Counted from the stretch's first letter, positions 32,301-45,000 are shown. The stretch is DNA of 64,000 bases from Mesostigma viride (GCA_009746045.1 RPFO01000154.1:3970763-4034762); one strand, 5' to 3'. Numbers and translations: made by a program. The notes: generated from the sequence alone by a model not told the origin.

Positions 32301-35300
32301 CATCTTCCCCCCCCCGCCTTACCCCACCGCAACACTTATTTTCCCCTCCGCCTTCGCCCGCAACTCATCTTCCCCTCCGCCTCCCCTCCCAACTCTCATC
32401 TTCCTCCCCGCCTTCCTTCACTCGCCACCAGTGCTCGTCTTAGCCCGGCGCCGCCGGCGAGTCCCGGTGGTGGGGTGCCGGCCCCGGCAGGCCAGGAAAG
32501 CTGCTGGGGCGGGGCCAGCACGCCGGCAGGCCATAGAATCGCCGGGCCGGGGAACCTGTGTGCTTACGTCGGTAGTGGGTGAACTAGTAGGTGACTAGTA
32601 GGTGAACTGGAATCACTTCGCCGCTAAAAGTTCGGTGAGTTCACTGCACCTTCATGTAAGATCTACGACGTTGGTAACTTCTGACGGCTGACACCCAATA
32701 TTGTCGCAGGCGCGAGGCAAACGGGCCCTGAAAGACAATTCCGGCAGAAAAGAATATCTTACTGGGACCCTTGGGTCCCCCAGCTCCGCGCCTGGTACCT
32801 GGCGGCTGTCCCCGGCCGCCGGCTTCTGCAATTCTTTGCGGGCGCGGGGCCGGCTGTGCAAAAAAGTCTAAAACGAGCACTGCTCGCCACCCGCCCTTGC
32901 CCACTGCCCCCCACCCTCCCACCAACCCACCTCCATGCCTGCCTTTCACTGTCACCCACCCTTGCATGCCTTCAGCCGGCACCAACACCACTGGCATACA
33001 CGCCACAAACTACCAGCCCTACGGCCTACTGGCATCTGTCACTCACCTCGGCGCACTTGCGATGGTACACGGGCGAGTGGGGCACCGCCAGCACCAACTC
33101 CTCGAAGCAGAAGAGCGCCTGCCGGAAGCTGAGGAAGGCGGCAGGGAGTGGTGAAAGAGAGCGAAGATGCATAGGGCCGGTGTGAGGAGGAGCGACACCA
33201 CCAGAAACCAGCACATCATAGAGGCTCCTTATAGCAAAAAATCGGCTGCCTGAAGACGAATTGAGGTTTGGGGAGCGGGGGGGAGGGGAGAAATAGGGCG
33301 CAGACGCATGTGGCAAAAATAAAGGGAGCGAAGAAAAAGGGGGCACAGCATCCATCAGCAGAAAAGCATGCAGGAGCAGCGAAACAAACAGCTACGCAAA
33401 CAGGATCATTGGATGGGCAGTCAGGCAGGCATGTGGGTAGGCGCGACACAACCCGCAATAAGCACACGCATGGGGGGCTCCTTGCCGGGAACATGACTGT
33501 CCGAGGGTGAGAAAAGTGGAGGAGTTAAGGGGAGGTGGGTTGAGAGAGGCACAGCAGCTTACATACCACAAAAGAGAGAATGAATGAGAGCACGAGAAAA
33601 AGCGCGAGCTCAATTTATGTACGTACAGCTGGCCGGCTGCATTTACATACCTACACGTGGTGGGCTGTAGTTCGATAGCCATCAGGTGGGTTGTATTTAG
33701 ATAGATGCAGGTGGCAGGCTGTCTAAAGATGCTTACAGGTGGCGGCTGAGGTAGAGGGATGCCAGCTCTAGCCACGCATCCACGTCCGCCATGTACCTGC
33801 AGGAAATAGGAGGGAGAAGGAAAGGGGGGGGATAGGACCGTTAAATAGGAGCGAGAAGGAAAGGGGGGGGATAGGACCGTTAAATAGGAGCAAGAGGGAA
33901 AGGGGGGGGATAGGACCGTTAAATAGGAGCAAGAGGGAAAGGGGGGGGATAGGACCGTTAAATAGGAGGGAGAAGGAAAGGGGGGGGATAGGACCGTTAA
34001 GGGCGACCGGAAGGCAAATACGGGGGGGGGGGGGGGCAACAGGGTGGTTGGGTGATACGTGTATGTGCACACGGGACAGCACACGCTTGCGTGAAGAGAG
34101 CAGGATTAAAACAATTGACTCCTTGAGCTGCATAGCACTTCCACGCTGCTATTCTCATGTGGACCAGCCAACCATGTTGATGTAGAATAAAGTAGTTATT
34201 TCTCTAAGTGGTTATATACACCATACTATGTATCTAGGATAAAGTAGAAGGTAGTAAGCTCGCTGATGGTACAATGCCCCGTTCGTTGGCATCAACCGAG
34301 CAGCCAGGAGCGGCCCGAGCCACCCACGCCATGGGATGCACCAGTAAAATCCGTGCAGCGATGCGAGACCGACGCGAGGCATATGAGATTGGTTTATAAG
34401 CGACCCCCACCTGCAGATGACCACACCATTTATTTTTTCTTGTCTTCTCTGAGGTGCTATTGATTGATATTCAGACAAGTTCAAGCTCGCATCAAGGTCA
34501 GGCAGCCACGAGATCCTGTGTATGACTGCCCCTATTCACCAACCCCACTTCCAACATGGCAAAGAGGCAACGGGACTTCAATACCCGTGCCTGAGCACGA
34601 AAATAGAGCTGGACCCAGGGACACTAGGCGACTCTGCTTCACTGGCATTGTTTGGGTTTCACAGCCCGGATACTTTACGGGTAGATCCATCCATATCATT
34701 TATATCTATCCCGCCTGTGGTGGGTTCACTCAAGGGACCTTGCCCACTTCTTCTTCTGCCAGGTATCCACGTCTTCTTCTTCCTCTTCTGGCAGGCATCC
34801 ACTGGTACGAAGCAGGCCACGGGCGGTAGAACCGGATGCTCGATGTGCCCAGTGGCCCATGCCAGCGCTTGCTACTACTCCGTGTCCGGGTACTTGACCA
34901 GCACATTTCCTATCTACGACCACCACCCATTACTTACGTGTCCAGGTACTTGACCAGCAGGTCAATGGCTTCGGGGATCTTGCCCTTGGACTTGGCGATT
35001 ACGACGCGCCGCTTCATCGCGTTCTGAACGAGGAAGAGACAACACACAGGGGAGCCACCATGGGGGGTGTTAAAGACATGCCCGTTGCGTTGCGATGGAG
35101 GGAGGACAGAACAAGGGGGAGCACCACGGTAGGGGGTCGATAGCGGCAGGATGGTTGCATTCTAAAGAGGGGAGAGACTTGATGTTCGAGACGGTTAGAA
35201 GTTAGAGACACTGAAACATGTAGGAGGCAGGGCGATCACGTTCGAGAGAAGGGAGCCAGGAGATCAAACGGGGACGAGTGTCGGGTGCGGAAGCCAGACA

Positions 35301-38300
35301 CACACGGCTGCCAGAAGTCAAGCACCACGCTGTGGTGGAGGGGCGAGGGACAACAAAGAGGCAGCGATCACACCCAATAAGGCCCTTAAAGAGATCAGCG
35401 CCGTGTCACGGTTGGCACCCTCTTGCGGCGGCCAATCAACAGCCAGGGAACGTGAGTGAGGTGAGGATGTCTGTCCTACGGCTTCGCCACGTTGCAGTCC
35501 TACGGTTTGCCATGTGGCAGTCCTACAGCTTCGCCATGTGGCAGTCCTACAGCTTCGCCATGTGGCAGTCCTACGGCTCCGCCAGGCACCCCCATTTACA
35601 AAAGGTTGGTTTCTGTTACGTATACAGCCGAAATCTTTTGATTTCTTTTTTTGAATCTGTCTGGCTGCAGGGGGGGCAAGCTTGACTAGCTACCAGAATT
35701 GTGAGTGACCGTTGGAGCCACAGCGGGAGCGAGGCTTTGACAAAGGAGCGATAAGGCCGACAAGAGCCATGGATGGCGCATGCCTACAGAAAGGTGACGG
35801 ATGCTAGTGATGAGATGCGCTGGAGAGCCACCAGGAACGGGACGCGATATGGGATGTACCATCACTGCAACATGGACCTTGCTTTTCTACCACCAGCTGA
35901 TGCCACTTCTGTGCTGGAAACATGCCTTTTTCGCCCCACAACGTGCATGGGCATTTCATCCAACCACACTCTCCCATGACACACCTGCCCTGCCGCCCTA
36001 GTCCCTCTTCCACAACCACCTTTCACCCCACCACTCCTCACCCCACCACCTTTCATCCATCCACTTATTAATCCAACACCTACCACCGGGTTTCCCTCAT
36101 CCCCCCATTCAGTACCCACAAACAATGCTGCCCTCATGTTCCTAGCACCCATCTAACACGGATGCTTCAAAACCAACAAACGCGTTGCCCTCGCCCCGCG
36201 TCCACCCATCTGACCCGAGATCCAGTTTATCCAACTAGCCGGCCACCCCTGGTCTTGCCCTCGTCCTCTCTTCCACACCCACTTCTGTACTACTCCTCAA
36301 CACCAACGTACCGCGGTTGCCCTCCTGTTCACATTTACACCAACACACCACGTCCCGCTCATTCTCCCCACCCATCAGACCCGAGATCCAACATACCATC
36401 GCCCATTTGTCCGCTACCCACCATGTTGTCCTCGTCCTCACCGACCTTGCACCAATCTACTACGGAAATAGCGCCAACACCAACCCACCGTGCTGATTCT
36501 CCGCCCATCAGACCCGAGATCCAACACCACTCATCCGTGATCCGATCAGAGGCCGGCTACCCACCACGTTGCCCTCGTCCTCTGCCAGCAGTCGGCCGTA
36601 CTCCTCATCCGCCCGCGGATAGGCCAGCTCCGCCTCCAGCAGCATGCCCTTGAGCCGGCCTGCGGGCACATGGGCACACACGCAGGAAACGATGTGTGAA
36701 AGAGCGCCCAAGCAAGAAACAAGACGCTTGGAATCAGGAGCTGCGCTGCAAAGCCCAGACGTGCCCCCCCCTGGGCAGCATGTGCGCAAATGTCTGTGGC
36801 AAAGGGCGTTGATGAGGCGGTGCGCCACGAGGGCCTGCGTCCCAAATGTCCACAACATGAAGTGGGGATTCTAACCCTCCATGGATGGCCTCACGGTGTG
36901 GTGACAGCCTACATAATCTATTATCTATCATTGCTTACCTACATAATCTACTATTGCTAACCTACGTAGTCTAACATTGCTTGCCTACATAATCTATTTA
37001 TTGCTTGCCTACATGATCTACTATTGCTTGCTAAGAACGACGTGGATAATCCAACAAGTCCACAAAATCCGTGCGGTGCGATGCCATGCCATGCCATGCC
37101 ATGCCATGCCGTGCCGTGCCGCAAGAGAGCTCTGGCAACCATTCATTCAGTCATTCAGTCATTCAGTCATTATACCGTAGACTATAACTCATGACCCTGG
37201 TCGGTGAAGCCCTTGAAAAACCACCACTGCAGCAAAAGCAAATCCTCACCAAAGAAATGGCACGTAAGTTTGCTCAGTTGCTTTAATCTGCCGCCCAGGC
37301 ACCCACATGACACAGGTGCCCCCGCCGCTCCTGCCGCCACCACCGGCCTCTCCACCGTATCCCACTGTACCTACACTGTACCACGACATACCCAGCACTG
37401 TAGTGCACCAACCAACAAAAGGTCACACGTTTCACGTCCTACCACCTCGGCATGATTGGTTTTTGTGTACTTAAAAAGGTCTAGTCGGACTGCCCGGCGC
37501 CATGAACTCAAAGGTTAAAGGAGCTCAAAAGGTTTATCCGGCTTTTGTTTAACGAACTCACCCACGCGGAAGTTGGCCTTGGGGAACTGTCGCACAAGCG
37601 CCAGGTAACACTTCTGCGATGACACAAAATGGGGACGCGGGCGGCCCATGGCAGCACAGAGGGGTCACCAGCCATAGGCACGAGGGCATAGGCCATATGC
37701 CATAGGCTCGAGGGCATAGGCCATGGCCCATAGGCTCGAGGGCATAGGCCATGGCCCATAGGCAGGAGGGCATAGGCCATGGCCCATAGACACGAGCAAC
37801 AATATGGGAACACAGGGATGCTTGCTAGGGTCATGACATGCGATGGAATATCTGCCACCACGGAACACATCAAGTACAAGACGGGGGCGGGAAGCGGGTG
37901 CGGGGATGGGGGCGGGATGGCGTGGGGCTACCATCTGGGTTTGCCAGTCCTGATACATAAATTGAGAATAAAATGAGGATAAACTGAGGATTTGCCAGTG
38001 GCCATTCATCTAACTACCTCATGGATGTGCACCCTGCTGACAGGTAATGGAGCTCCCGCGCCCACCCACCCACCTGCCTCTCTTCAAAGCCTTCCACCAC
38101 CCACCTGCACGTGTGCTGCGTGCGCTAACATGGTTGCATGCCCACCCACATCCCCACCATCCACCAGCGCGGTCGCCATGCCGTGCGCGTCCACCCCCCA
38201 CGCGCTCACCCCACATGCATGCCCACCCTCATCCCCACCATCCACCAGCGCAGTCGCCATGCCGTGCGCGTCCACCCCCCACGCATTCACACCACATGCA

Positions 38301-41048
38301 TCCACCCACCCACCCACCCACCCACCCACCCACCCACCCACCCACCCACCCACCCACCCGCCCGCCCGCCCGCCCGCCCGCCCGCCCGCCCGCCCGCCGC
38401 CCGCCCGCCCGCCCGCCCGCCCGCCCGCCCGCCCGCCCGCCCGCCCGCCCGCCCGCCCGCCCGCCGCCCGCCCGCCCGCCGCCGCCCGCCCGCCCGCCCG
38501 CCCGCCCGCCCGCCCGCCCGCCCGCCCGCCCGCCCGCCCGCCCGCCCGCCCGCCCGCCCGCCCGCCCGCCCGCCCGCCCGCCCGCCCGCCCGCCCGCCCG
38601 CCCGCCCCCACCCCGCCCCACCCCACCCACCCACCCACCTGCGCGGTGGCCATGTCGTGCGTGTCCAGAGCGGCGATGCACACCTGCTCGTACACATTCC
38701 AAACTATTGGACGGCACACCGGCCGAGCACAGGGCCAAGCACGGAGCAGGGGAGGATGTGGATGGGGGGCAGTGGAAAGGCGTTCAACCAAAAGGTTGAA
38801 GCAGAGGATCAGGCACACGGCGCAGTGCGGCCAACAGAATAACATTTAGTGCCGCGAAAGGGTGGGATGGTGTATAGTACAGTACAGTATCGTATCGTAT
38901 CGTATCGTATCGTATCGTATCGTATCGTATCGTGTTGTGTCGTGTCGTGTCGTGTCGTGTCGTATCGTGTCGTGTCGTGTCGTGTCGTGTCGTGTCGTGT
39001 CGTGTCGTGTCGTGTCGTGTCGTGTCGTGTCGTGTCGTGTCGTGTCGTGTCGTGTCGTGTCGTGTCGTGTCGTGTCGTGTCGTGTCGTGTCGTGTCGTGT
39101 CGTGTCGTGTCGTGTCGTGTCGTGTCGTGTCGTATCGTATCGTGTCGTGTCGTGTCGTATCGCATGGCACAGCACAGTATAGCATAGCACACGCCATGGG
39201 TGGGGTCTAACACAGGCCGCCGGCACTACGATGGGTTGAAACGGAGAATTGGGCACACAGCGCAGGTGGGGTACGATCCGGTTGGCAGGCGCAGCACGGT
39301 GGGAGGGTGGGCTTTGGGAAGCATGGTGGGATTTGAGAAGAAAACAAAAATGATTTTTTTGTCAGCCTTTTATGAGAGCTTTTTGGCGCAGCATGGTGGT
39401 AGGGTGGTGGGCCAACGCAGGGTACTAGGCACAGACGGCAGTAGGCAAGCAGCTCGGCGCGCCTGGTTTCTCGTGCATATTTCATGCACATTTCGTGCAC
39501 ATTTCATGCATGTTTTCTCATGCAGCTATATAGAGCACATTCATATTCATCATCTTGAACGACTCGAAAACGCGGACAAGATAACGGCAGGCTCGAGCTT
39601 CCATGGTCCGGATTCTCCCGATTTCTGACCTGCGCTGGCTGTCTCCTTGATATAGAGCACAGCGATCTATCTCTATCTCTATCTCTATCTCTATCTCTAT
39701 CTCTATCTCTATCTCTATCTCTATCTCTATCTCTATCTCTATCTCTATCTCTATCTCTATCTCTGTCTCTATCAATATCCATATCTATATTCATATCTAT
39801 AGTAGTCTATATCTAGCGATGTATACATGGGTGCTCCACGCCACAATGGGGATTTTGGCCGCCGGTGGCACTTAATGATGAAGGACGAGAGTGCCAGATG
39901 AAGGATGAGCGGCTGGATGTGAGTATCAGATAAGAGGCCAGCAAACCAGAGGTAAGTATCAGGCCAGGCGCTCTTGCCGACCCAGGGGTAGCGGTCGCCT
40001 GCAGGTAAGGGCTAACGACAGCTAAACTAACAATAACTGCTAACGATTGCAAATTATCGGGTTGGGGTTAGGGATCAGGACCGCTCTGTCGGGGCTGATT
40101 TATAACCTCTCCCAGCTGAGGCAAGCAAGTGCTTAATTAACTAATAATTAGTCACGCAGCCCTGCCGGGAAGCCGCGGAGCATTAACCGACGCAAGGCAG
40201 CGCTTGATGTACCCATTTCCAGAAATCCAGGGGTTAAGGGTAAAGGTCACTGTTATGGGGTGACTGTTATAGGCTCTGCTCGTACATCCTATCAGCCGTC
40301 CTGTCAGCAAGGATGACTGCACAGCAGGTACTAACACATCTGGGTAGTGACACGCTGTTCCCTTAGTGGGAAGAAAAGGACCCCAACGCTTTTCAGCAGG
40401 GCAGTAGGCAGTAGGCCCACAGGCGCGTGTGGCATGACTTGGAAAGGAGTGGCACTGTAAAGCGGCACAGCGGTGAACCTGAGCGTAGATCCTTATCCTA
40501 ATCGGCTCGCATTAGTAGCCCCAAATAGACCAAGAATATCACTGCTGTGCAGACGGCTGCGACACTGATGGGGGAGCGATGCACATGATAACGTAACTGC
40601 TTGTGTACGTGACTTCATGCAACCAGGGAACTGCAAATGGCTTGAGCAGTGCACGATAGATAGCTGGATGGCCACAGAGCACGCTACAGTTGGGTCACTC
40701 GGTGCCCTGGACAAAGCCAATTGCTAGGCTTGTTCTGGAGCCATGCTGCACTAAAAGCATCTAAGAATATCGGCTGTATCAGCATTAACGCCATCACATG
40801 TGCATACCTTCATCTCCCAACCGCCGTTCCGCGCCCGAGTCCTGCAGGATATCCTTGCCAAATTTGAGCACGGTTTCCGAGCGACGGACCCCTTTCTGCC
40901 TGACCAATTGAAGGTACCTCTTTTTTTGTGCGAACGAACCCCCGCCGGATCCACTCTGACCTTTGTCTTTAGATGAAGGTAATATCTGGTGTTCCAAAGC
41001 ATCAATTTCCTCCACAAAAGCTCCGCGAATGGGCACACCGCTAGCCAT
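29337..41048 (-). CDS. EMC2: ER membrane protein complex subunit 2 (EMC2)
   Basis: Nine minus-strand exons: 41048-40808, 38703-38639, 37613-37562, 36659-36568, 35023-34938, 33796-33737, 33128-33047, 30344-30231, 29495-29337. All GT-AG borders keep phase and give 316 residues, near the usual ~300. Family motifs run through the joined product: [105 protein letters not shown], and [18 protein letters not shown] followed by SLYGLVL. These are TPR helices. EMC2 is the cytosolic scaffold of the complex that inserts tail-anchored and multipass proteins into the ER membrane. Introns make up more than 90% of the locus and hold several satellites and two PLE fragments. The gene starts 1.0 kb from the divergent MND1. 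Confidence 0.95.
30503..31748. repeat. 48-bp satellite array in EMC2 intron 7
   Basis: About 26 tandem copies of a 48-bp unit (ATCTCGGACTAACGTACCCT, then GGCAAAGCCCACTATGAAAA, then GCAAGAAC). Variant positions (AAC/ACC, AAG/ACG, GG/AG, CC/TC) recur in the same order, suggesting higher-order repeats of six to seven units. There are no spacers. On the minus strand (EMC2 sense), one frame is open through most units but is stopped by TAG in the AG variants. Confidence 0.95.
31765..31870 (-). mobile_element. Diverged PLE 3' end in EMC2 intron 7
   Basis: Matches the PLE terminus in minus orientation (ACAACCAGCGCAGGCC, GAATCCGGACCATGG, AGCTCGAGCC), with more changes than other copies and a degraded extreme end. 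Confidence 0.65.
31871..33046. other. Rest of EMC2 intron 7
   Basis: Pyrimidine-rich stretches (about 32280-32430) and short TTAATTAATTAA at about 32030. Short frames only. No gene within the intron is recognised. Confidence 0.4.
33806..34008. repeat. 39-bp minisatellite, EMC2 intron 5
   Basis: About five copies of a 39-bp unit with GAAGGAAAGGGGGGGGATAG and GACCGTTAA, followed by a G-run at about 34023. It begins about 10 bp upstream of the acceptor of exon 6 (33796, minus strand). Confidence 0.9.
35478..35585. repeat. 24-bp repeat, EMC2 intron 4
   Basis: Four to five copies of GCCATGTGGCAGTCCTACAG plus CTTC, with small differences. Confidence 0.85.
36905..37030. repeat. ~22-bp repeat, EMC2 intron 3
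   Basis: Five to six degenerate copies of ATTGCTTACCTACATAATCT and near variants. A short (CCATG)n run follows at 37081-37110. Confidence 0.8.
37674..37795. repeat. 28-bp minisatellite, EMC2 intron 2
   Basis: About four copies of GGCATAGGCCATGGCCCATA plus GGCTCGAG, with one CATATGCC variant. It lies about 60 bp upstream (sense) of the exon 3 acceptor. Confidence 0.9.
38299..38638. repeat. (CCCA)n/(CCCG)n array at the EMC2 exon 2 donor
   Basis: CCCA repeats (38299-38357), CCCG repeats with three CCG slips (38358-38605), then CCCCA/CCCA (38606-38638). On the EMC2 sense strand the array is G-rich and begins in the donor itself (CAG|GTGGGTGGGTGGG). Two ~75-bp copies of a GCGCAGTCGCCATGCCGTGC-containing unit lie beside it at 38150-38300. 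Confidence 0.95.
38878..39165. repeat. (CGTAT)n to (CGTGT)n pentanucleotide array, EMC2 intron 1
   Basis: A compound array: CGTAT units first, then mainly CGTGT with scattered CGTAT, then CATGGCACAGCACAG-type decay. Pure enough to be open in all frames. Confidence 0.95.
39528..39660 (+). mobile_element. 111-bp PLE 3'-end insertion with 11-bp TSD
   Basis: 39539-39649 matches the last 111 bp of the PLE (ATTCATATTCATCATC to GTCTCCTTG). It lies between perfect copies of ATATAGAGCAC (39528-39538 and 39650-39660). It sits in EMC2 intron 1, antisense to the gene, and gives an exact 3' end for the family. Confidence 0.9.
39666..39775. repeat. (CTATCT)n hexanucleotide array, EMC2 intron 1
   Basis: About 18 copies of CTATCT directly right of the PLE insertion, decaying into ATATCTATATTCAT. 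Confidence 0.95.
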
Positions 41049-42052
41049 CTGAACCCGACGAAGAGCTCAACTGCGAGGAAGTTAGAGTCCTACCTTAGCT
41101 ATCGACAATCCAGAACAACCACTCGTTCTTGCACGCGCTTGGTCAAGCGGCTACGCGTGAGGCAGTAGGCGTTGGAAAGCCGCTGCAGTCATGCCCCTCT
41201 TTCACGGCTCAAATTATAAGCATCCGAGGTCCTGTTATGCCTTGCAAACGAAGGAAACTGTACCAGGATGTTCATTAATGGGTAACTGCGCTTGCCCAGC
41301 TGGCTCAAATATGCCGCCTTGTGTTGCCCTTCAGTCTGTTATGACTTTTGTGCGAAAGCAGTCATCTTGCTGGGATTCACCTGGCTATGGAAAACATAAG
41401 ACTTTTAATTCTGCTGTCGCGGCCATCCTTGCCCTGGCCAGACGGGCACGCGTACGGCTCTTGCAACGTTGCCCCCTTGTTCCTGGCCCGGCAAGTGGCT
41501 AGTGGCTAGTGGCTAAAAGTGTTGAGATAAGTTTGCAAGTTTGCAAGTTCTACGTAAGACCAACTTTTATTTAAGAAAGTACCAGTCACCTGTAGTCTTG
41601 GCAAAAGCTGCTATCATATGCCACTTTGGCGCGACGCGAGGTCCATCGAAATTTAGCGCCAAATCAAATTTCGCTGGCATGGCGGGTGCCAGAGCCAGGA
41701 ATGATGACCGATCGATAAATTCATGATGCCAAGCGTGCCCTCATTTTAATGTCCGTCAAGACTCGCCACTCGGTGATTCACGTGGCAAGCATTATATTAA
41801 TGCGTGGTTACTATAATATTTAATAGGTTTCTTTTTCCAGCCTTACAGTAGCGACACTTGAATGCAAGAACATTTACGTTTCAGGGGGCATTCTTACAAG
41901 CAGTGAAAGTAAACGAGGCTCATCCATGTTACGGTTGCTAATCAGGATGCGGGAGTGCGGGGATTACTGCACTTCGCACCGAAAAAAAAAATCAATACTG
42001 GGTAAACTAACACTTTAAAGCTAAAGTAGTTCAGTCGGCTAAGTTTTGAAGA
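41049..42052. promoter_or_regulatory. Shared upstream region of EMC2 (-) and MND1 (+)
   Basis: 1.0 kb between two divergent start codons. It must hold both promoters and 5' UTRs. CACGTG at about 41779 and AT-rich stretches near 41800-41830 are visible, but no core promoter element can be assigned. A short frame at 41191-41502 has no family resemblance. Confidence 0.5.
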
Positions 42053-45000
42053 ATGGTGAGTTCAGCCCGGGCCGATGTCGGTATCCTGCATTGCATTCGC
42101 ACCAGTCGTCGAGCTCAGCCTTTCCCGAAAGCTCACGAAATCCTCCCGCACGTTTTGCGTTTGTTTTCAGTCCAAAAGAAAAGGAGTGTCCGCGGACGAG
42201 AAGAGGACGAAAATACAAGCCATTTTCTACGAGACCCGCGACTTTTTCCAGGTATGAGGAAGACTTTGGTGAAGCTCCGATCATTGGGTCTTTTGTCGAG
42301 TAGTCATCGATGGGTTTGGGTCATCCTTGTCCCACTTGGCGCTATATTTGAAAATATCTTGTATGTTGTTGAATGGTGTCGGGTGTAGACTGCTGTTAAA
42401 TTGGCTTATTGCCTATCTGGCTACCTTGCTGTTTTATCGTTTCTCTGCTATGCGCATGCGTTGATCAGCTCAAGGAGGTGGAGCGTCTGGGCAGCAAAGC
42501 TGGCGTGATCACGCAGGCGGTGAAGGACGTCCTGCAATCCCTGGTGGACGATGACCTCGTACACGTAGGTCAAATGTGCCGATGCCGTCACCATGAATCT
42601 ATCTTAATGTCAATGTCCTTAAAGCGTTAGGCTGCGCCAAGCTGATAAATGCGCGATGCTGCCACGTTACTGGCTGGCCAAGTTACGTACATTGTTTGGC
42701 TGATGGCTTCCTTTAAGCACTTTCTTCGTTGGATCGAGAACTTAGCGGGTTGGGTTGCCTAAAACTAGCCATATAGGATTTATTCATAATATAATGCTTG
42801 TTCAAGGCATTCTCGGTCAAGGGATTCTGAGGCAATGCTAACTCTGTTTTGATATGTTACCCGGCTATAGGATCTACTCTACCATAGTAGAATTATGTCC
42901 TTAGCAGACCCTGTGGCTCCATGGGCAAGGAATTGGATGCAGGTCATGCGCGGGTGATTCGGCACCATGTGTGATCCTTGTGTGTGTGTGTGTGTATGTT
43001 TATGTGTGTGTGTGTGTATGTTTATGTGTGTGTGTGTGTATGTGCGTGCTTGCATGCGTGCGTGCTTGGTTGCGTGTGATGTGGGTTGCTTGACATGGCC
43101 CTCAATCCCCGTCCTGTTGTTCCAATCTCTACTCCCCCCGTCTTTCATCTGCACTCCTATGCACACACTGGATTGTTGCACCCCCCCCCCCAACCCCCAC
43201 CCCCCCCACACCCCCCCAACCCCCCAACCCCCCACCCCAACCCCCCACCCCAACCCCCCACCCCAACCCCCAAACCCCCCACCCCCACCCCCCACCCACC
43301 CCCCCCCCCAACCCCCACCCCAACCCCCACCCCAACCCCCAAACCCCCCCCCCCCACCCCACCACCCACCCACCCACCCACCCACCCACCCCGCCCCGCC
43401 CCGCCCCGCCCCGCCCCGCCCCGCCCCGCCCCGCCCCGCCCGCCCGCCCCGCCCCGCCCCGCCCCGCCCGCCCCGCCCCGCCCCGCCCCGCCCCCCCGCC
43501 CCGCCCGCCCCGCCCCGCCCCGCCCCGCCCCGCCCCGCCCCGCCCCGCCCCGCCCCGCCCCGCCCCGCCCCGCCCCGCCCCGCCCCGCCCCGCCCCGCCC
43601 GCCCCGCCCCGCCCCGCCCGCCCCGCCCCGCCCCGCCCCGCCCCGCCCCGCCCCGCCCCGCCCCGCCCCGCCCCGCCCCGCCCCGCCCCGCCCCGCCCCG
43701 CCGCCCCGCCTCGCCCCGCCCCGCCCCGCCCCGCCCCGCCCCACCCCACCCCACCCCACCCCACCCCACCCACCCGAATTCGACCTCTTGCCTGTCTCCA
43801 GGGAGTTCTATGAATTTGGAGTGCCTGATTTGGAGTGCCAAAATTCCATTTTATGCTCTTCCTCCCCTGTCTCACCTACCCCCCTACCCCCGTGCGCAGA
43901 GCGACAAGATCGGCACATCGCGGTACTACTGGGCGTTCCCGAGCGAGGCCAGCAGCAAGGTGTGGCTGGTAGCAGTTAGTGCCTGGCGGTGCACTAGTGC
44001 GTTCTAGGGTGTGGGGGCTCGTGCGCACTATCATGGATTAACGCATTTTGTCTGTTGCCTACGTCCGGAGCCGCTGGCACCCTGGTATGTACAACCGCTC
44101 GCCACAGCTCAGCATCTAGCGTTTGTTTGCCTGTCTACTCGCTTCCTCGTCCCGCCTGCATGGTTACCTGTGTGTGGATCCATAGAGGTTCCCACAGCAC
44201 CTGTGGGCTGCGCAGATGCCTATTCGCAGATTCTGCGAACGGAACTTTTCTCTCATCATGTTTTGGAAAAGCTTGATAAGGCCAGTTTTAACAAAGGAGC
44301 ATGTTTGAGATCCAATGTTGTAATACCTGCCCTGCACCTGCATGCACCCTTGAAACCTCTTGTCCCATCTTGCTCCTGCCCCCAATCTAACTGCCCCACC
44401 CCCCCTTTACTGGCAATTCTGGTCCTTAGGGGTCCTTGAGGGTAGTTCTCCCTTTAGGGGCGCCCTGGGGCCTTCCCTTGACTGATGTGGGCTGACACGC
44501 CGCCACCAGTGGTGTGTCAGCCGACTGATGCGTGCCAAAAACCCTTACTAGAAACACTGAGTCTCAATTTCATGATTCGTCGTGATTGACGATATGATGT
44601 TCATGTCATGATACATGGTCGTCTCGTCACCCCGCTCCATGTACTCCGTGGGTTCTTTCATTCTTTGTAGTTTACTTGATCACGCTAAATGCTCTGCATG
44701 CCGCTTACTAAGGCACCATAGGGACAGGCTAAGCAAGAAAGGTTAAGGAAGACAGGTTAAGGAATGGTGTGCTTGAAACCTAGGCGCCCACTGCCTGCCA
44801 CGGCATCAGCCCCGCTTACTGCATTTTACCGGGCTCGGCAACAGCGCCATTTTTCTTATTTAGTGCTTATTGTCCTATCTTTGTGTAACTTTGAAACCAA
44901 CATGTATGCGCGCCTACCTTAAACGCATCGCTGCCGATGTTGGAGTGGCCTCTTGTCGGCGCTCGGTTTGAGGGACGACGTTTATAAAATCAAGTGAAGA

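Noticed and set aside
38084-38845. Pro/Ala- and Gly-rich frames of about 230-285 codons across the CCCG array
   Set aside because: Repeat artefacts. Only the [14 protein letters not shown] part is genuine, as EMC2 exon 2.
42967-44007. 346-codon Pro-rich frame and Gly-rich minus-strand frames up to 320 codons
   Set aside because: A low-complexity C-rich intron of MND1. The end of one frame overlaps the true SDKIGTSRYYW exon.
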